A stretch of DNA of 64,000 nt from Mesorhizobium escarrei (GTDB taxonomy: Bacteria; Pseudomonadota; Alphaproteobacteria; Rhizobiales; Rhizobiaceae): assembly GCF_935825525.1 (NCBI RefSeq), contig NZ_CAKXZT010000136.1, positions 114,450-178,449 of the forward strand, read 5' to 3'. The translations under genes and the position numbers were made by a program. The stretch's first letter is position 1; each line of letters starts with the position of its first letter. Positions 1 through 7,916 of this stretch are shown one piece after another. The notes beneath the pieces were generated by a model. That model did no database searches and had not been told where the DNA came from. It saw nothing but the letters and a program-made list of their open reading frames with translations.

Positions 1-951
1 CCGACCGCCATTGATCACGCGTGCCGCATTTTCACCTTCCCGCCCCGAGAAACGCATAATCTCGCTTTGCCACTGGTATTTGAGCGAGGTCGGGCAGACC
101 ACCAGCACTTTCGAAACGCCAAAGTGTCGCGCCAGTATTTCAGCTGCGGCGATTGCCTGTATGGTCTTGCCCAATCCCATATCGTCGGCGATCAATGCCC
201 GGCCGGTTCGCACGGCAAACAGCGCGCCTTCGGCCTGATAGGGATAGAGCGGTACCTTCAGAAGTCCCAGCAGCTTGGGATCGGCGGCGCCGTGCTGGAA
301 CAATTGTTCAAGCCTTGCGGCGCGCCGATCCGCATCGCGCCTTCCCGCGATGAAATCGAGCGCATCGTCATAGGCCCGCAACTCATGGCCGCACTTCGAC
401 ACCAAGGTCATGAAGCGCTCCAATTCGCCAAACCGCTCGTCCGGCAGAATCCCGTCGCGTTCGGCATCGAACAAACCTTTGGCAACCTCGACCACCGCCG
501 GCGGGCAGTCAGTTCCGGCGCGAAAATAGACGCAACGCTTGCCTTCATTGCGTAGATACAGCTCGGAAAATGCCGGCTGATAACCGCGCGCAAACGCTGT
601 CCTGGCGCCACGCTTTTTCTTCAACCGGGCAAGTGTGAATTCGAGGTGCTTGCAGGTCCCCAATTCGCTGGTGGCATAATCGGGGCATGAACAGAAATTG
701 CCACCCGGCCCCAGGCCTCGGATCGCCACGCGGTAGCTGGACTTCGAAGCAGGATTGCTGACCCGAAATTCAGAGAAAAACGGTTCGCTGGTCAGATTCT
801 CAAGTCCGAAGTCCTGCTCGCGTCCGAACTGGCGGCGCAAGCCGCGTTGCCAGTCCACCGGCGAAAGATCCGCAGGCGGGTGGGTGCGCGAGAGCTTAGG
901 CTCCCTGTTCGGCTTGATGGCGGAATTCAGGCTTTGGCGCTTGGATTTCAT
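1..951 (-). CDS. SNF2-family DEAD/DEAH helicase with SWIM zinc finger (partial, C-terminus off window)
   Basis: The reading frame opens at an ATG at 951 on the minus strand and stays open to the window edge, so about 317 N-terminal residues are present and most of the ATPase domain is missing. Near residues 81-94 there is a SWIM-type zinc finger (CSC, then CKH). Around residues 236-247 the sequence DDMGLGKT gives the Walker A motif I of SNF2 ATPases, followed by VCPTSLKYQW (motif Ia region). SWIM plus SNF2 is typical of bacterial HepA/RapA-like remodelling ATPases that act on nucleic acid or transcription complexes; the precise substrate is not predictable. The next feature on its 5' side is a guaA-end-like remnant, which suggests this gene borders an island. 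Confidence 0.85.
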   Translation of the reverse strand, partial: MKSKRQSLNSAIKPNREPKLSRTHPPADLSPVDWQRGLRRQFGREQDFGLENLTSEPFFSEFRVSNPASKSSYRVAIRGLGPGGNFCSCPDYATSELGTCKHLEFTLARLKKKRGARTAFARGYQPAFSELYLRNEGKRCVYFRAGTDCPPAVVEVAKGLFDAERDGILPDERFGELERFMTLVSKCGHELRAYDDALDFIAGRRDADRRAARLEQLFQHGAADPKLLGLLKVPLYPYQAEGALFAVRTGRALIADDMGLGKTIQAIAAAEILARHFGVSKVLVVCPTSLKYQWQSEIMRFSGREGENAARVINGGR

Positions 952-1016
952 CGAAGCATAATCCGTTCAGAAAAATTTCTCACCAGACGATAATCGTAGA
1001 TGCGGGCGACTCCCCC

Positions 1017-1031
1017 CTATTCCCACTCGAT
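1017..1031 (-). repeat. guaA 3'-end remnant, candidate attachment core (left)
   Basis: CTATTCCCACTCGAT is, on the minus strand, ATC GAG TGG GAA TAG, i.e. the I-E-W-E-stop that ends most GMP synthases. The bases just right of it read GTGACCTCGAAG on the minus strand (V-T-S-K), which is also found near the guaA end, but one base out of frame and with the intervening codons missing. The guaA 3' end is an established integration site for Mesorhizobium islands. No guaA body follows, so this is a remnant or a displaced half-site. A weaker partner lies at 4311-4325. Confidence 0.4.
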
Positions 1032-1162
1032 TCTTCGAGGTCACGCCAACCATTTGAATTCGTTCGCGAAAATAAATTTCCGTTCAAATACTACCGGCCC
1101 GTGGCCCGTCAGAAAACTACAGAACTGATTTCGTTGAAAATTTCCGACGGTCTCCGCAAGCC

Positions 1163-1180
1163 ATCTATCGACTACTATCG
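1163..1180 (+). repeat. 18-bp direct repeat, copy 1
   Basis: ATCTATCGACTACTATCG. The same sequence with one mismatch occurs at 4233-4250 in the same orientation. Each copy sits on the inner side of a guaA-end-like sequence, the arrangement expected for integrase arm sites inside an integrated element; that role is inferred. Confidence 0.55.
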
Positions 1181-1318
1181 GCTCCCAGCACGCCATCCCG
1201 GGTCCGGCATCCGAGTTGCGACCGCAGCCAAAAGTACCGTCAGCGTTGGCCTTCAACGTGCGACACACACGCGACCAGGCAAGGTTGGGGCTGCATCAAA
1301 CATCCAAGGAGGATACAC

Positions 1319-1360
1319 ATGACCAAGAAGTCGAGCCGCGTGCGCGTCCTGATGATGCCC
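1319..1360 (+). other. possible truncated gene start running into the LysR gene
   Basis: An ATG at 1319 is preceded by a near-perfect Shine-Dalgarno sequence (AAGGAGG). It opens a frame starting MTKKSSRVRVLMMP, but after about 14 codons it enters the 3' end of the opposite-strand LysR gene, and the rest of the frame (to 1711) is a shadow of that gene. This looks like the 5' end of a gene cut off by recombination. The product is not recognised. Confidence 0.25.
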
Positions 1361-2289
1361 TATCCGGATGACAGCGACAAATGCCCCGTGGGATACTCCG
1401 CCATCGGCGACAGCCCCGCGAGAAGCGGCGCGTACGCGGCGAGCCTGCGGGATACGAACTCAGTGAAGAGCCGCACGCGCTTCGTCTTGCGTGTCTCCCC
1501 CTGTGTGAGAAGCCAGAGCGTTCCGTACATGTGCAGGTCGGTGCCCGGCACCCTCACCAGTAGGGGGTCGGCATCTCCGACGAAGCTCGGCAGTGTCGTG
1601 ATCCCGAGCCCTTGCCGTACAGCAACGATCTGCGCCTCACCGTCCGTGGTCCTGAACGGAACCCCCGTGGTACGAACCTCACCCTCGCGGGCCCAGTCCG
1701 GAATTCCATGAATGCTTATGACGATCCACCGGATGGGATCAGGCGCGCCCGCACGCCATGCGGCTAGTCGATCCCGGGACATGTAGACGCCGCCGAACAG
1801 CTCCGGTCCCTTCAGGCCGTGAAGATTGAGCGGCAGGGTTTTGCGGTCGTAGACGACGCGGATCGCCACGTCGGCCTCTCGGTTGGTCAGATTTGCCAGC
1901 TCGCCGGACGACAAGATGTCCATCTCGATGTCCGGATGCAGACGCGCGAAATCGGCGAAGTCCGGCATGAGCAGGTGTGTCGCTAGGGTCGGAGCCAACG
2001 TCACCCGCAAAAGCCCGCGCACGCTCTGGTCGCGCCCGAAGATTCGCGTCTCCAGCTGGTGCGACGACGCTTCCATCTCGTTCGCGAGCTCGAGGACCTC
2101 CTCGCCCGCAGCCGTCAGGCGGTAGCCCGAAGGCAGCTTTTCGAACATCTGCGCCCCGAGGCGCTCCTCGAGCTGAGCGATGCGTCGCAGCACGGTCGAG
2201 TGATACACCCCGAGGCCCTCGGCGGCAGCCCGCACTGAGCCTCCGCGCGCGACGGCAAGAAAGTAGCGAATGTCATCCCAGTCGATCAT
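1360..2289 (-). CDS. LysR-family transcriptional regulator
   Basis: 309 residues from the ATG at 2289, the usual LysR length. The N-terminal winged helix-turn-helix begins MIDWDDIRYFLAVARGGS and includes STVLRRIAQLEERLG; the rest fits a LysR effector-binding domain. An upstream in-frame start at 2367 would add an atypical extension. It is divergent from the SDR gene at 2558, with 268 bases between the starts, so it probably controls that SDR and perhaps the reductase at 3447. The effector is unknown. The last codons overlap a truncated reading frame on the other strand. Confidence 0.85.
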   Translation of the reverse strand: MIDWDDIRYFLAVARGGSVRAAAEGLGVYHSTVLRRIAQLEERLGAQMFEKLPSGYRLTAAGEEVLELANEMEASSHQLETRIFGRDQSVRGLLRVTLAPTLATHLLMPDFADFARLHPDIEMDILSSGELANLTNREADVAIRVVYDRKTLPLNLHGLKGPELFGGVYMSRDRLAAWRAGAPDPIRWIVISIHGIPDWAREGEVRTTGVPFRTTDGEAQIVAVRQGLGITTLPSFVGDADPLLVRVPGTDLHMYGTLWLLTQGETRKTKRVRLFTEFVSRRLAAYAPLLAGLSPMAEYPTGHLSLSSG

Positions 2290-2557
2290 GGTGCAATCCG
2301 GCACCGCGCGGTGCGCCTTCCAAAGCCTGTATCTAACGCATCGAACAGCAGTACGGGCGGTCATCATAGCCTATTTCTACGAGCGCGGCCCAATTCCGAA
2401 CGGCGACATCGATCGCCGAGGCTGGCGTCAGTCGTCCAGCCGGATCGATTTTGCACCACCGATGTGCGCGCTTCCGCACTCAACAACTGACGCCGGCGGA
2501 CCCATTTCGAGGTTCTCGGAGGCAGATGCTGTCCCGACACCACGAAAAGGAGAAGTC

Positions 2558-3292
2558 ATGGGAAAGCTTGAGGGTAAGGTTGCCGTCATCACGGGTGGAT
2601 CGAGCGGCATGGCGCTGGCGAGCGCCAAGCGGTTCGTTGAAGAAGGCGCCTATGTTTTCATCACGGGCCGTCGGCAGGAAGCGCTCGACGAGGCCGTCAA
2701 GCTGATTGGCCGGAACGTGACCGGCGTGCGCGGCGACGCGGCCAATCTCGACGACCTCGACCGCCTGTTCGATACGGTCAAGCGGGTAAAGGGCAAGATC
2801 GACGTCCTGTACGCGAGCGCTGGCAGGGGCGAAGCCGTACCACTGGGCGAGATTACCGAGCAGCACTTCGATGCGGCCTTCGGCCTGAATGCGCGCGGCA
2901 CGCTCTTTACGGTTCAGAAGGCGTTGCCGCTGTTCAGCGATGGCGGATCGATCTTCATGACCGGGTCAGTTGCCTCGATCAAAGGTTTTCCTGGTTACAG
3001 CGTGTATGCGGCGAGCAAGGCGACGCTGCACGCATTCGCACGCGGTTGGCTCAACGAACTGAAGGGCAGGAATATCAGGGTGAACGTGCTGCACCCGGGG
3101 CCGACCGCCACACCGATGCAGGACCAAGTTCTCACCGAGGAGGCGAAGCAGATGTTCGAATCCCTGATCCCGCGGGGAAAGATGGGGCGTTCTGAGGAAA
3201 TTGCCGCCGTCGCGCTGTTTCTTGCTTCAGACGATTCGAGCTTCGTGAATGGGGTGGAGTTGTCTGTCGACGGCGGCTTCTCGGCCATCTGA
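2558..3292 (+). CDS. SDR-family oxidoreductase
   Basis: 244 residues; the start at 2558 is set by a good ribosome binding site (AAAGGAG) and by the typical opening MGKLEGKVAVITGGSSG. The Rossmann glycine motif, the NAG-equivalent ASAGRG, the active-site Ser and the YAASK (Tyr-x-x-x-Lys) pair are visible, and the C-terminus ends VDGGFSAI as in classical SDRs. It is an NAD(P)-dependent dehydrogenase or reductase of unknown substrate. It is divergent from a LysR regulator and followed by an NADP-oxidoreductase-like gene, a common layout in small LysR-controlled redox modules. Confidence 0.88.
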   Translation: MGKLEGKVAVITGGSSGMALASAKRFVEEGAYVFITGRRQEALDEAVKLIGRNVTGVRGDAANLDDLDRLFDTVKRVKGKIDVLYASAGRGEAVPLGEITEQHFDAAFGLNARGTLFTVQKALPLFSDGGSIFMTGSVASIKGFPGYSVYAASKATLHAFARGWLNELKGRNIRVNVLHPGPTATPMQDQVLTEEAKQMFESLIPRGKMGRSEEIAAVALFLASDDSSFVNGVELSVDGGFSAI

Positions 3293-3446
3293 ATTCGCGC
3301 CGGATCGCCGGAAGCGGCTGACTGTCCGGCCGCGCCGAAGCCGTTCGCGGCGGGACGTCTACGCAAAGGTCGCCACACAGCAGAACGGATAACCCATCGC
3401 CGTTGAGGGCCAGGGAATCAATATCAACACGGATCGGAGAAATATT

Positions 3447-4049
3447 ATGAGCTATGCGATTATAGGATTCGGTGCGGTAGGCCAGGCTCTCGCCCACGCC
3501 TTCGCCCGTAAAAACATCGACGTGGCCGTCGCGAGTCGCCGTCCGCCCGAGGCGTTGGCGCCGCAGGCTCGGGCGATTAAACCCACGGTCGTCGCCAAGT
3601 CTCTGCGGGATGCAGTCGAGGCCGACACGATCATCCTGGCGGTCCCGTTCTGGGAGCACCGCGAGGTGGCGAAGGCCCTGCCGAGCTGGGGAGGCAAGAC
3701 AGTCATCGACGCAACGAACACGTTTGGAGTTCTCCCTGAAGAGCTGGACGGCCTCCCGTCCTCCGCCTTCGTCGCGAAGGCGTTCACCGGCGCCAAGCTC
3801 GTCAAAGGGTTCAATCACCTGGTTGCGGCCACCCTGGCTGCCGATCCGATCGTCGAGGGCGGCCACCGGGTCGTCTTTCTGTCGAGCGACGACGAGGACG
3901 CGATCGCTCCCGTGGCGGCCTTGGCCAAACAACTCGGGTTCGCACCCGTCAAGCTGGGAAAGCTCAATGAGGGTGGCGCGCTGGTGCACGCACGCGGCCG
4001 CACTTGGGGCCAGCTGATCTTCCAGGACCTGTTCAAGAAGGAGCAGTAA
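3447..4049 (+). CDS. NADPH-dependent F420 reductase-like / NAD(P)-binding oxidoreductase
   Basis: 200 residues beginning MSYAIIGFGAVGQALA, with the GxGxxG dinucleotide site at residues 8-13 and a following SRRP consistent with NADP(H) preference. The family (NADP oxidoreductase, coenzyme-F420-dependent type) is usually about 200-220 residues. In bacteria without F420 the members have undefined redox partners. The start has a GGAG element ahead of it. After the TAA stop the same frame continues in a coding-like way for 37 codons (see 4053-4163). Confidence 0.8.
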   Translation: MSYAIIGFGAVGQALAHAFARKNIDVAVASRRPPEALAPQARAIKPTVVAKSLRDAVEADTIILAVPFWEHREVAKALPSWGGKTVIDATNTFGVLPEELDGLPSSAFVAKAFTGAKLVKGFNHLVAATLAADPIVEGGHRVVFLSSDDEDAIAPVAALAKQLGFAPVKLGKLNEGGALVHARGRTWGQLIFQDLFKKEQ

Positions 4050-4052
4050 TCG

Positions 4053-4163
4053 ATCTACGACCGTGTGATCGAGGCCGAGAACTGGTCGCGCGCCAACTTC
4101 TTCGAGCAGCGCGCGACCGAATATTTGAAGGCCACAAAGTCGCGAGGGTTGGGGTGGGCCTGA
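4053..4163 (+). pseudogene. orphan C-terminal gene fragment
   Basis: Directly after the reductase stop, in the same frame, codons read I-Y-D-R-V-I-E-A-E-N-W-S-R-A-N-F-F-E-Q-R and on to a TGA at 4161-4163. The composition looks like a true protein C-terminus but has no start codon and no ribosome binding site. It is either the 3' scar of another gene joined here by recombination or an ancestral extension of the reductase cut off by the TAA. The product is not recognised. Confidence 0.35.
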
Positions 4164-4232
4164 CGGCGTATGGGCGCCGTTCGAAGAGCGGGGAGACGCC
4201 CGACAGAGCGGCATATCTGCGGGTCGCCTAGG

Positions 4233-4250
4233 ATCTATCGACTGCTATCG
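4233..4250 (+). repeat. 18-bp direct repeat, copy 2
   Basis: ATCTATCGACTGCTATCG, one mismatch from the copy at 1163-1180 and in the same orientation, about 3.07 kb away. Confidence 0.55.
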
Positions 4251-4310
4251 ATGGCCTAGGATTCGCTCGAGTGTCCTCTGCTATCCGATACTACTCCACG
4301 GCACTCCCCT

Positions 4311-4325
4311 TCACTCCCACTCCAT
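4311..4325 (-). repeat. guaA-end-like sequence, candidate attachment core (right)
   Basis: TCACTCCCACTCCAT reads M-E-W-E-stop on the minus strand and matches the left sequence at 11 of 15 bases. Weaker than the left copy, but in the expected position just outside the second 18-bp repeat. Between it and the VOC gene at 4370 the sequence is AT-rich. Confidence 0.3.
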
Positions 4326-4369
4326 CATACCCTAGCAACTTAAAATATTGAATTTAAACAGGAATAATT

Positions 4370-4927
4370 TTACTTGCGAGTTTGGAGCGTCGCTTCCGCC
4401 GGCCCTTCGGAAGGGCGCGCAAGCTCGACGAACTCGATCGTGACGCCGTCCGGACCGCGAACATAAATCACACGTCGCCCCGCCCATGGCCCCTCCGGCA
4501 CCGTTTGCGGATTTCCGAGCGGAACCCAACCATACGGGCGGGCGCGGTCAACAAGCGCGTCGAGACCGTCCACAATCAGGGCGATGTGCGCGGCGCCCGT
4601 GTCGCAAGCGCGATACCTCAGGTCCCGGCGGTCGCTGGGTCTGGTGTATTCAAGAAGCTCGATGATCTGTCCGGCGCCAGCCACCATGGCGACCGATATC
4701 TCGGCGTCGGCCACGCCTGTAACTTGTTCAACAAAATCAGGCCGCTTCAACGTGTCTGTTCCCACCAATTCGAATCCGAGGACGTCGGTCCAGAACGGAA
4801 GAGATTGCAACAGCGAGGCTACAGTGAATCCGGTGTGGTGCACATGTGTGACAGTGATCAAACGGCTTGGCGCGTCCTTCGGCGCCCGGCCGGGTGCGTG
4901 GCCTGCAGGATGAAGTGCATCAGGCAT
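4370..4927 (-). CDS. VOC-family (glyoxalase/dioxygenase fold) protein
   Basis: 185 residues from the ATG at 4927, which overlaps the end of the gentisate dioxygenase gene (stop at 4920) and indicates translational coupling. The vicinal-oxygen-chelate fold is visible: VTHVHHTGFTVASL with a candidate metal His, HIALIVD in the second half, and a terminal VTIEFVELA with the conserved Glu. It is the last gene of the gentisate operon. Family members include glyoxalases, isomerases and extradiol dioxygenases; a role in handling a ring-cleavage or glutathione intermediate is plausible but not shown. Confidence 0.78.
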   Translation of the reverse strand: MPDALHPAGHAPGRAPKDAPSRLITVTHVHHTGFTVASLLQSLPFWTDVLGFELVGTDTLKRPDFVEQVTGVADAEISVAMVAGAGQIIELLEYTRPSDRRDLRYRACDTGAAHIALIVDGLDALVDRARPYGWVPLGNPQTVPEGPWAGRRVIYVRGPDGVTIEFVELARPSEGPAEATLQTRK

Positions 4928-5963
4928 TTCCGCGATCCTCGCGGTACAGATAGAGTGCCTCTTGGATTGGCCGGTCCGAGAAGGAGAACAGGACGCTGTC
5001 CTCGTCGCTCTCGTGCCGGACACGGTGCCAGGACGGAACGACGAAGATGTCCCGTTTACCCCACTCCACCACGAAATCGTCGCCGATCCGCGTACGCCCC
5101 TTCCCCTCGATCGGCACGAACACCGTCGCATCCGTCGAGCGGTAGGCAGCTGTGGAAAAGCCCTTCGACAACAACTGGACGAAGGTTCCGATCGTCGCCA
5201 TAGCGTGGTTGCCGGTGATCGGATTGGTGTAGCGCATCTTGAGCCCGTGGCAGGGATCCCAGGCGTTGGCGCTTCGCATCCGCTCCAGCGCATCGCGGGT
5301 GCGCGCATAGGGATAGTTGAACACCGGCGACGTGCCTCCGCGGGTGTCATGATCGACCGGAAGCAGATTGGCGCCATAGCGGGCGTCGCTGTCGCCTGTG
5401 GGACGGGTGAGTTTCTGCTGGTCCTCGCCGAGATGTTCAGCGAAGGAGGCGTCGAGAAACTGAACAACGGGAATATCCAGTCCGTCGAGCCAGAAGATCG
5501 GTTCGTCGCTTTCGTTGCCATGGTCATGCCACGCCATCGGCGGCGTGATAATGAAGTCGCCTTCGTTCATGATGGTGCGTTCGCCGTTGACCGAGGTGTG
5601 GGCGCCGCCGCCTTCCAGCACGAACCGCAGTGCGCTTTGCGTGTGCCGGTGGGCTGGCGCGACCTCGCCGGGAAGAACCAGTTGCACGCCGGCATAGAGG
5701 TCCGTCGTGATCTTCGACTGGCCGCGCAGTCCGGGATTTTCCAGCACCAGCACTCGCCGCTCGGCTTCCTTGGCGGTGATGAGGTCGCCGGCCTCGACCA
5801 TCGCCGCGCGGATATCGGTAAAGCGCCAGTTCGCCGGGCGGCAGTGGCTGCGCGGCTCGGGCGTTACCAGATCGGCGAGCGAGGTCCACAGAGGTGCCAG
5901 GTTCTTCTCGCTGATCCGGTCGTAGAATTCACGCCGGGCAGAAGTGTCCGCCACGGCGGCCAT
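4920..5963 (-). CDS. gentisate 1,2-dioxygenase
   Basis: A bicupin Fe(II) dioxygenase that opens gentisate to maleylpyruvate. The chosen start at 5963 gives 347 residues (MAAVADTSARREFYDRIS), preceded by AAGGAGG that overlaps the stop of the MFS gene; a second ATG at 5981 is possible. The first cupin carries HRHTQSALRFVLEG, with probable iron ligands His105, His107 and His146 (AWHDHG). The second cupin spans roughly residues 240-335. Length and motifs fit the gentisate/1-hydroxy-2-naphthoate/salicylate dioxygenase family. The neighbouring maleylpyruvate isomerase and fumarylpyruvate hydrolase make gentisate the most likely substrate. Confidence 0.9.
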   Translation of the reverse strand: MAAVADTSARREFYDRISEKNLAPLWTSLADLVTPEPRSHCRPANWRFTDIRAAMVEAGDLITAKEAERRVLVLENPGLRGQSKITTDLYAGVQLVLPGEVAPAHRHTQSALRFVLEGGGAHTSVNGERTIMNEGDFIITPPMAWHDHGNESDEPIFWLDGLDIPVVQFLDASFAEHLGEDQQKLTRPTGDSDARYGANLLPVDHDTRGGTSPVFNYPYARTRDALERMRSANAWDPCHGLKMRYTNPITGNHAMATIGTFVQLLSKGFSTAAYRSTDATVFVPIEGKGRTRIGDDFVVEWGKRDIFVVPSWHRVRHESDEDSVLFSFSDRPIQEALYLYREDRGNA

Positions 5964-5973
5964 GAAATCCTCC

Positions 5974-7269
5974 TTAGTCATGATTCCCTCCCTGGGCCAG
6001 TGCTGCAGCTGGGGCGGCGCGAAGCCGGATCGGAGCGGTCTCTTTGAGCAGTATGATGACAGCGACGCTTGCACCAAGCGCCCAGAGCGGCATGGTCACG
6101 GCATGCTCAATTCCGAAATTCTTGGCGATGTAGCCGGCGAGCGCCGGCGCGAGACCGCCGCCGAAAATCTCACCAATACCGATGACCATTCCCGTTCCTG
6201 TCGCCATGAGCTTTGCCGGGACTGATTCAGCGGTGATCGGTCCGACCGTGAGCGTCAGCAGGGCATAAAGGCACCCCATCGCGACCATCAGAGACAGGAA
6301 CAGTACGGTCGTGTTCGCACCGGCTTCCAGGAATGTCCAAAAGGCAGCAAACGCAAGGAGTGCCGACAACAGCATGACCGGCTTGCGGCCGATGCGATCT
6401 GACAGTGCTGGCAGAAACAGGGCCCCGATGGCGCCGCCAAAGCCCATTGAGGACAGGATGAAGCCCATCTGGTCCATCGGAAGTTTAAGGTAGTCGACAA
6501 GATAGCTCGGGAAGAGCGCGGCGACGACGATGATGCACGTAAGCCAGAAGAGCTGGCACAGCACCGCGAGGGGAACGTTCCGGTATTTGAACACTTCGTA
6601 CCAGCGATGATCGCCCGCGTCGTGCGTTACGCTGTGCACGGCGCTCTCCTCTGCGGTCGGCTGGCGCAGGACCTTGTGTGCGAGCAAAGCGATGATTACG
6701 CCCGGCAGCGCCACCAACAGGAATATCCAAGGCCAATCCATGACCTTGAGAAGCTGTGTCACTGCGATTGGCGCCAAGCCAAGGCCGAGCAGCGCGGGCA
6801 TTGTCTGCTGAATGCCGACGTTCAGGCCATGGCGTTTCGGCGGCGATGCATCCATCGTCGCGATGATGCTGGCGGGCGTGAAAGCCCCTTCGGCAAGGCC
6901 CATCGCGGCTCGAACGATGATCAAGGTGCCTACACCGGTGGCCAGACCGCTGAGGCCCGCGATCACCGAGAAGGCAAGCAGCGCGGGCACCAGCACGCGC
7001 TTGAAGCCGAAGCGGTCGGAAAGATTGCCGGTGAAGAGTGAGGATAGGCCCCAAGCGATCGCCAGCGCCCCGGTGATGATGCCGAGATCCTGATAGTCGA
7101 GATTGAGATCGCGCTGCAGCACAGGCATGAGCGGCACGATAATAAAGCGATCGATGCCGACCAGGCCTAGGCCTAGCGACATCAATGTAACCGCCTTCCA
7201 TTCGTAGCCCTTGGGTCGATCGATGTCCGGCGCGGCCGCTGCCGCGACCTTGGGTGGAAGGGTAATCAT
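5974..7269 (-). CDS. MFS transporter, probably aromatic acid:H+ symporter
   Basis: 431 residues with twelve predicted membrane segments. The start overlaps the stop of the isomerase gene by four bases (ATGA). The loop after helix 2 carries GNLSDRFGFKR, the MFS GxLaDrxGrkr motif; a second copy, DRIGRK, lies in the second half. It sits between the isomerase and the dioxygenase of the gentisate operon, so import of gentisate or its aromatic precursor is the natural reading. Substrate assignment rests on context. Confidence 0.85.
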   Translation of the reverse strand: MITLPPKVAAAAAPDIDRPKGYEWKAVTLMSLGLGLVGIDRFIIVPLMPVLQRDLNLDYQDLGIITGALAIAWGLSSLFTGNLSDRFGFKRVLVPALLAFSVIAGLSGLATGVGTLIIVRAAMGLAEGAFTPASIIATMDASPPKRHGLNVGIQQTMPALLGLGLAPIAVTQLLKVMDWPWIFLLVALPGVIIALLAHKVLRQPTAEESAVHSVTHDAGDHRWYEVFKYRNVPLAVLCQLFWLTCIIVVAALFPSYLVDYLKLPMDQMGFILSSMGFGGAIGALFLPALSDRIGRKPVMLLSALLAFAAFWTFLEAGANTTVLFLSLMVAMGCLYALLTLTVGPITAESVPAKLMATGTGMVIGIGEIFGGGLAPALAGYIAKNFGIEHAVTMPLWALGASVAVIILLKETAPIRLRAAPAAALAQGGNHD

Positions 7270-7916
7270 TCGGCGTCCTCCTGGTTGGTGGGAAGCGCAC
7301 GCTCGAACGCCGGCAAAGCCAGGGCCGCGTCGCAGATGCGCTTCAAGATTGGGTAAGTGGAAAGGTCGAGGTCGAAGTTTCGTGCATTGACGAGCTGCGG
7401 CACGAGGCAGATGTCGGCCATGGTGACAGTGTCGCCATGGCAGAACAGGCCAGTGTCGGAGCTCGCCTCGAGCATGGCTTCGATTGCTGCGAAGCCTTCC
7501 GCGATCCAGTGGTTGTACCAGGCCTTCACCGCCGCATCGGGCTGGCTCAGCGGTCCGCGCAGATAGTTGAGGACGCGCAGATTGTCGATCGGGTGAATGT
7601 CGCTGGCGACGATCTGAGCGAGCGCTCGAACACGCGCGCGACCGGCCGGATCGGTCGGAAGCAGCGGCGGCTGCGGCCGCGTCTCATCGAGGTAGTCCAG
7701 GATCGCCAGTGACTGGACGAGTAACTTTCCATCGATTTCCAGCGATGGCACGAGCCCCTGCGGGTTGACCCGAAGATAGTCCGGCGCGCGCTGCTCGCCG
7801 CGCCGCAGATGATGAAAGACATTCGTACAGGCGATGCCCTTTAGGCTTAGGGCAATCCGGACTCGAAACGACGCCGACGAGCGGTAGTAGCCGTGGAGGA
7901 TGACGAGCGTGGTCAT
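7266..7916 (-). CDS. maleylpyruvate isomerase, glutathione-dependent (zeta-class GST)
   Basis: 216 residues from the ATG at 7916, overlapping the preceding hydrolase gene by four bases. The N-terminus has the zeta GST signature YYRSSASFRVRIALSLKG (Ser residues at 13-14 as in maleylacetoacetate isomerases), and NPQGLVPSLEIDG and QSLAILDYLDE follow. It isomerises maleylpyruvate to fumarylpyruvate with glutathione as cofactor. Maleylacetoacetate isomerase has the same fold; the gentisate dioxygenase in the operon favours the maleylpyruvate role. Confidence 0.88.
   Translation of the reverse strand: MTTLVILHGYYRSSASFRVRIALSLKGIACTNVFHHLRRGEQRAPDYLRVNPQGLVPSLEIDGKLLVQSLAILDYLDETRPQPPLLPTDPAGRARVRALAQIVASDIHPIDNLRVLNYLRGPLSQPDAAVKAWYNHWIAEGFAAIEAMLEASSDTGLFCHGDTVTMADICLVPQLVNARNFDLDLSTYPILKRICDAALALPAFERALPTNQEDAE

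Larger units (their letters stand above)
952..1318. other. intergenic stretch with guaA-like remnant and repeat
   Basis: No convincing gene. It contains the guaA-3'-end-like sequence at 1017-1031 and one copy of an 18-bp direct repeat at 1163-1180. A strong ribosome binding site (AAGGAGG, ending about 7 bases before an ATG at 1319) closes the stretch. A 75-codon minus-strand frame at 1041-1268 has no recognisable features. Confidence 0.4.

Noticed and set aside
4370..4927. VOC protein as an extradiol ring-cleavage dioxygenase
   Set aside because: At 185 residues it is short for extradiol enzymes and the pathway already has gentisate dioxygenase; only the fold can be claimed.
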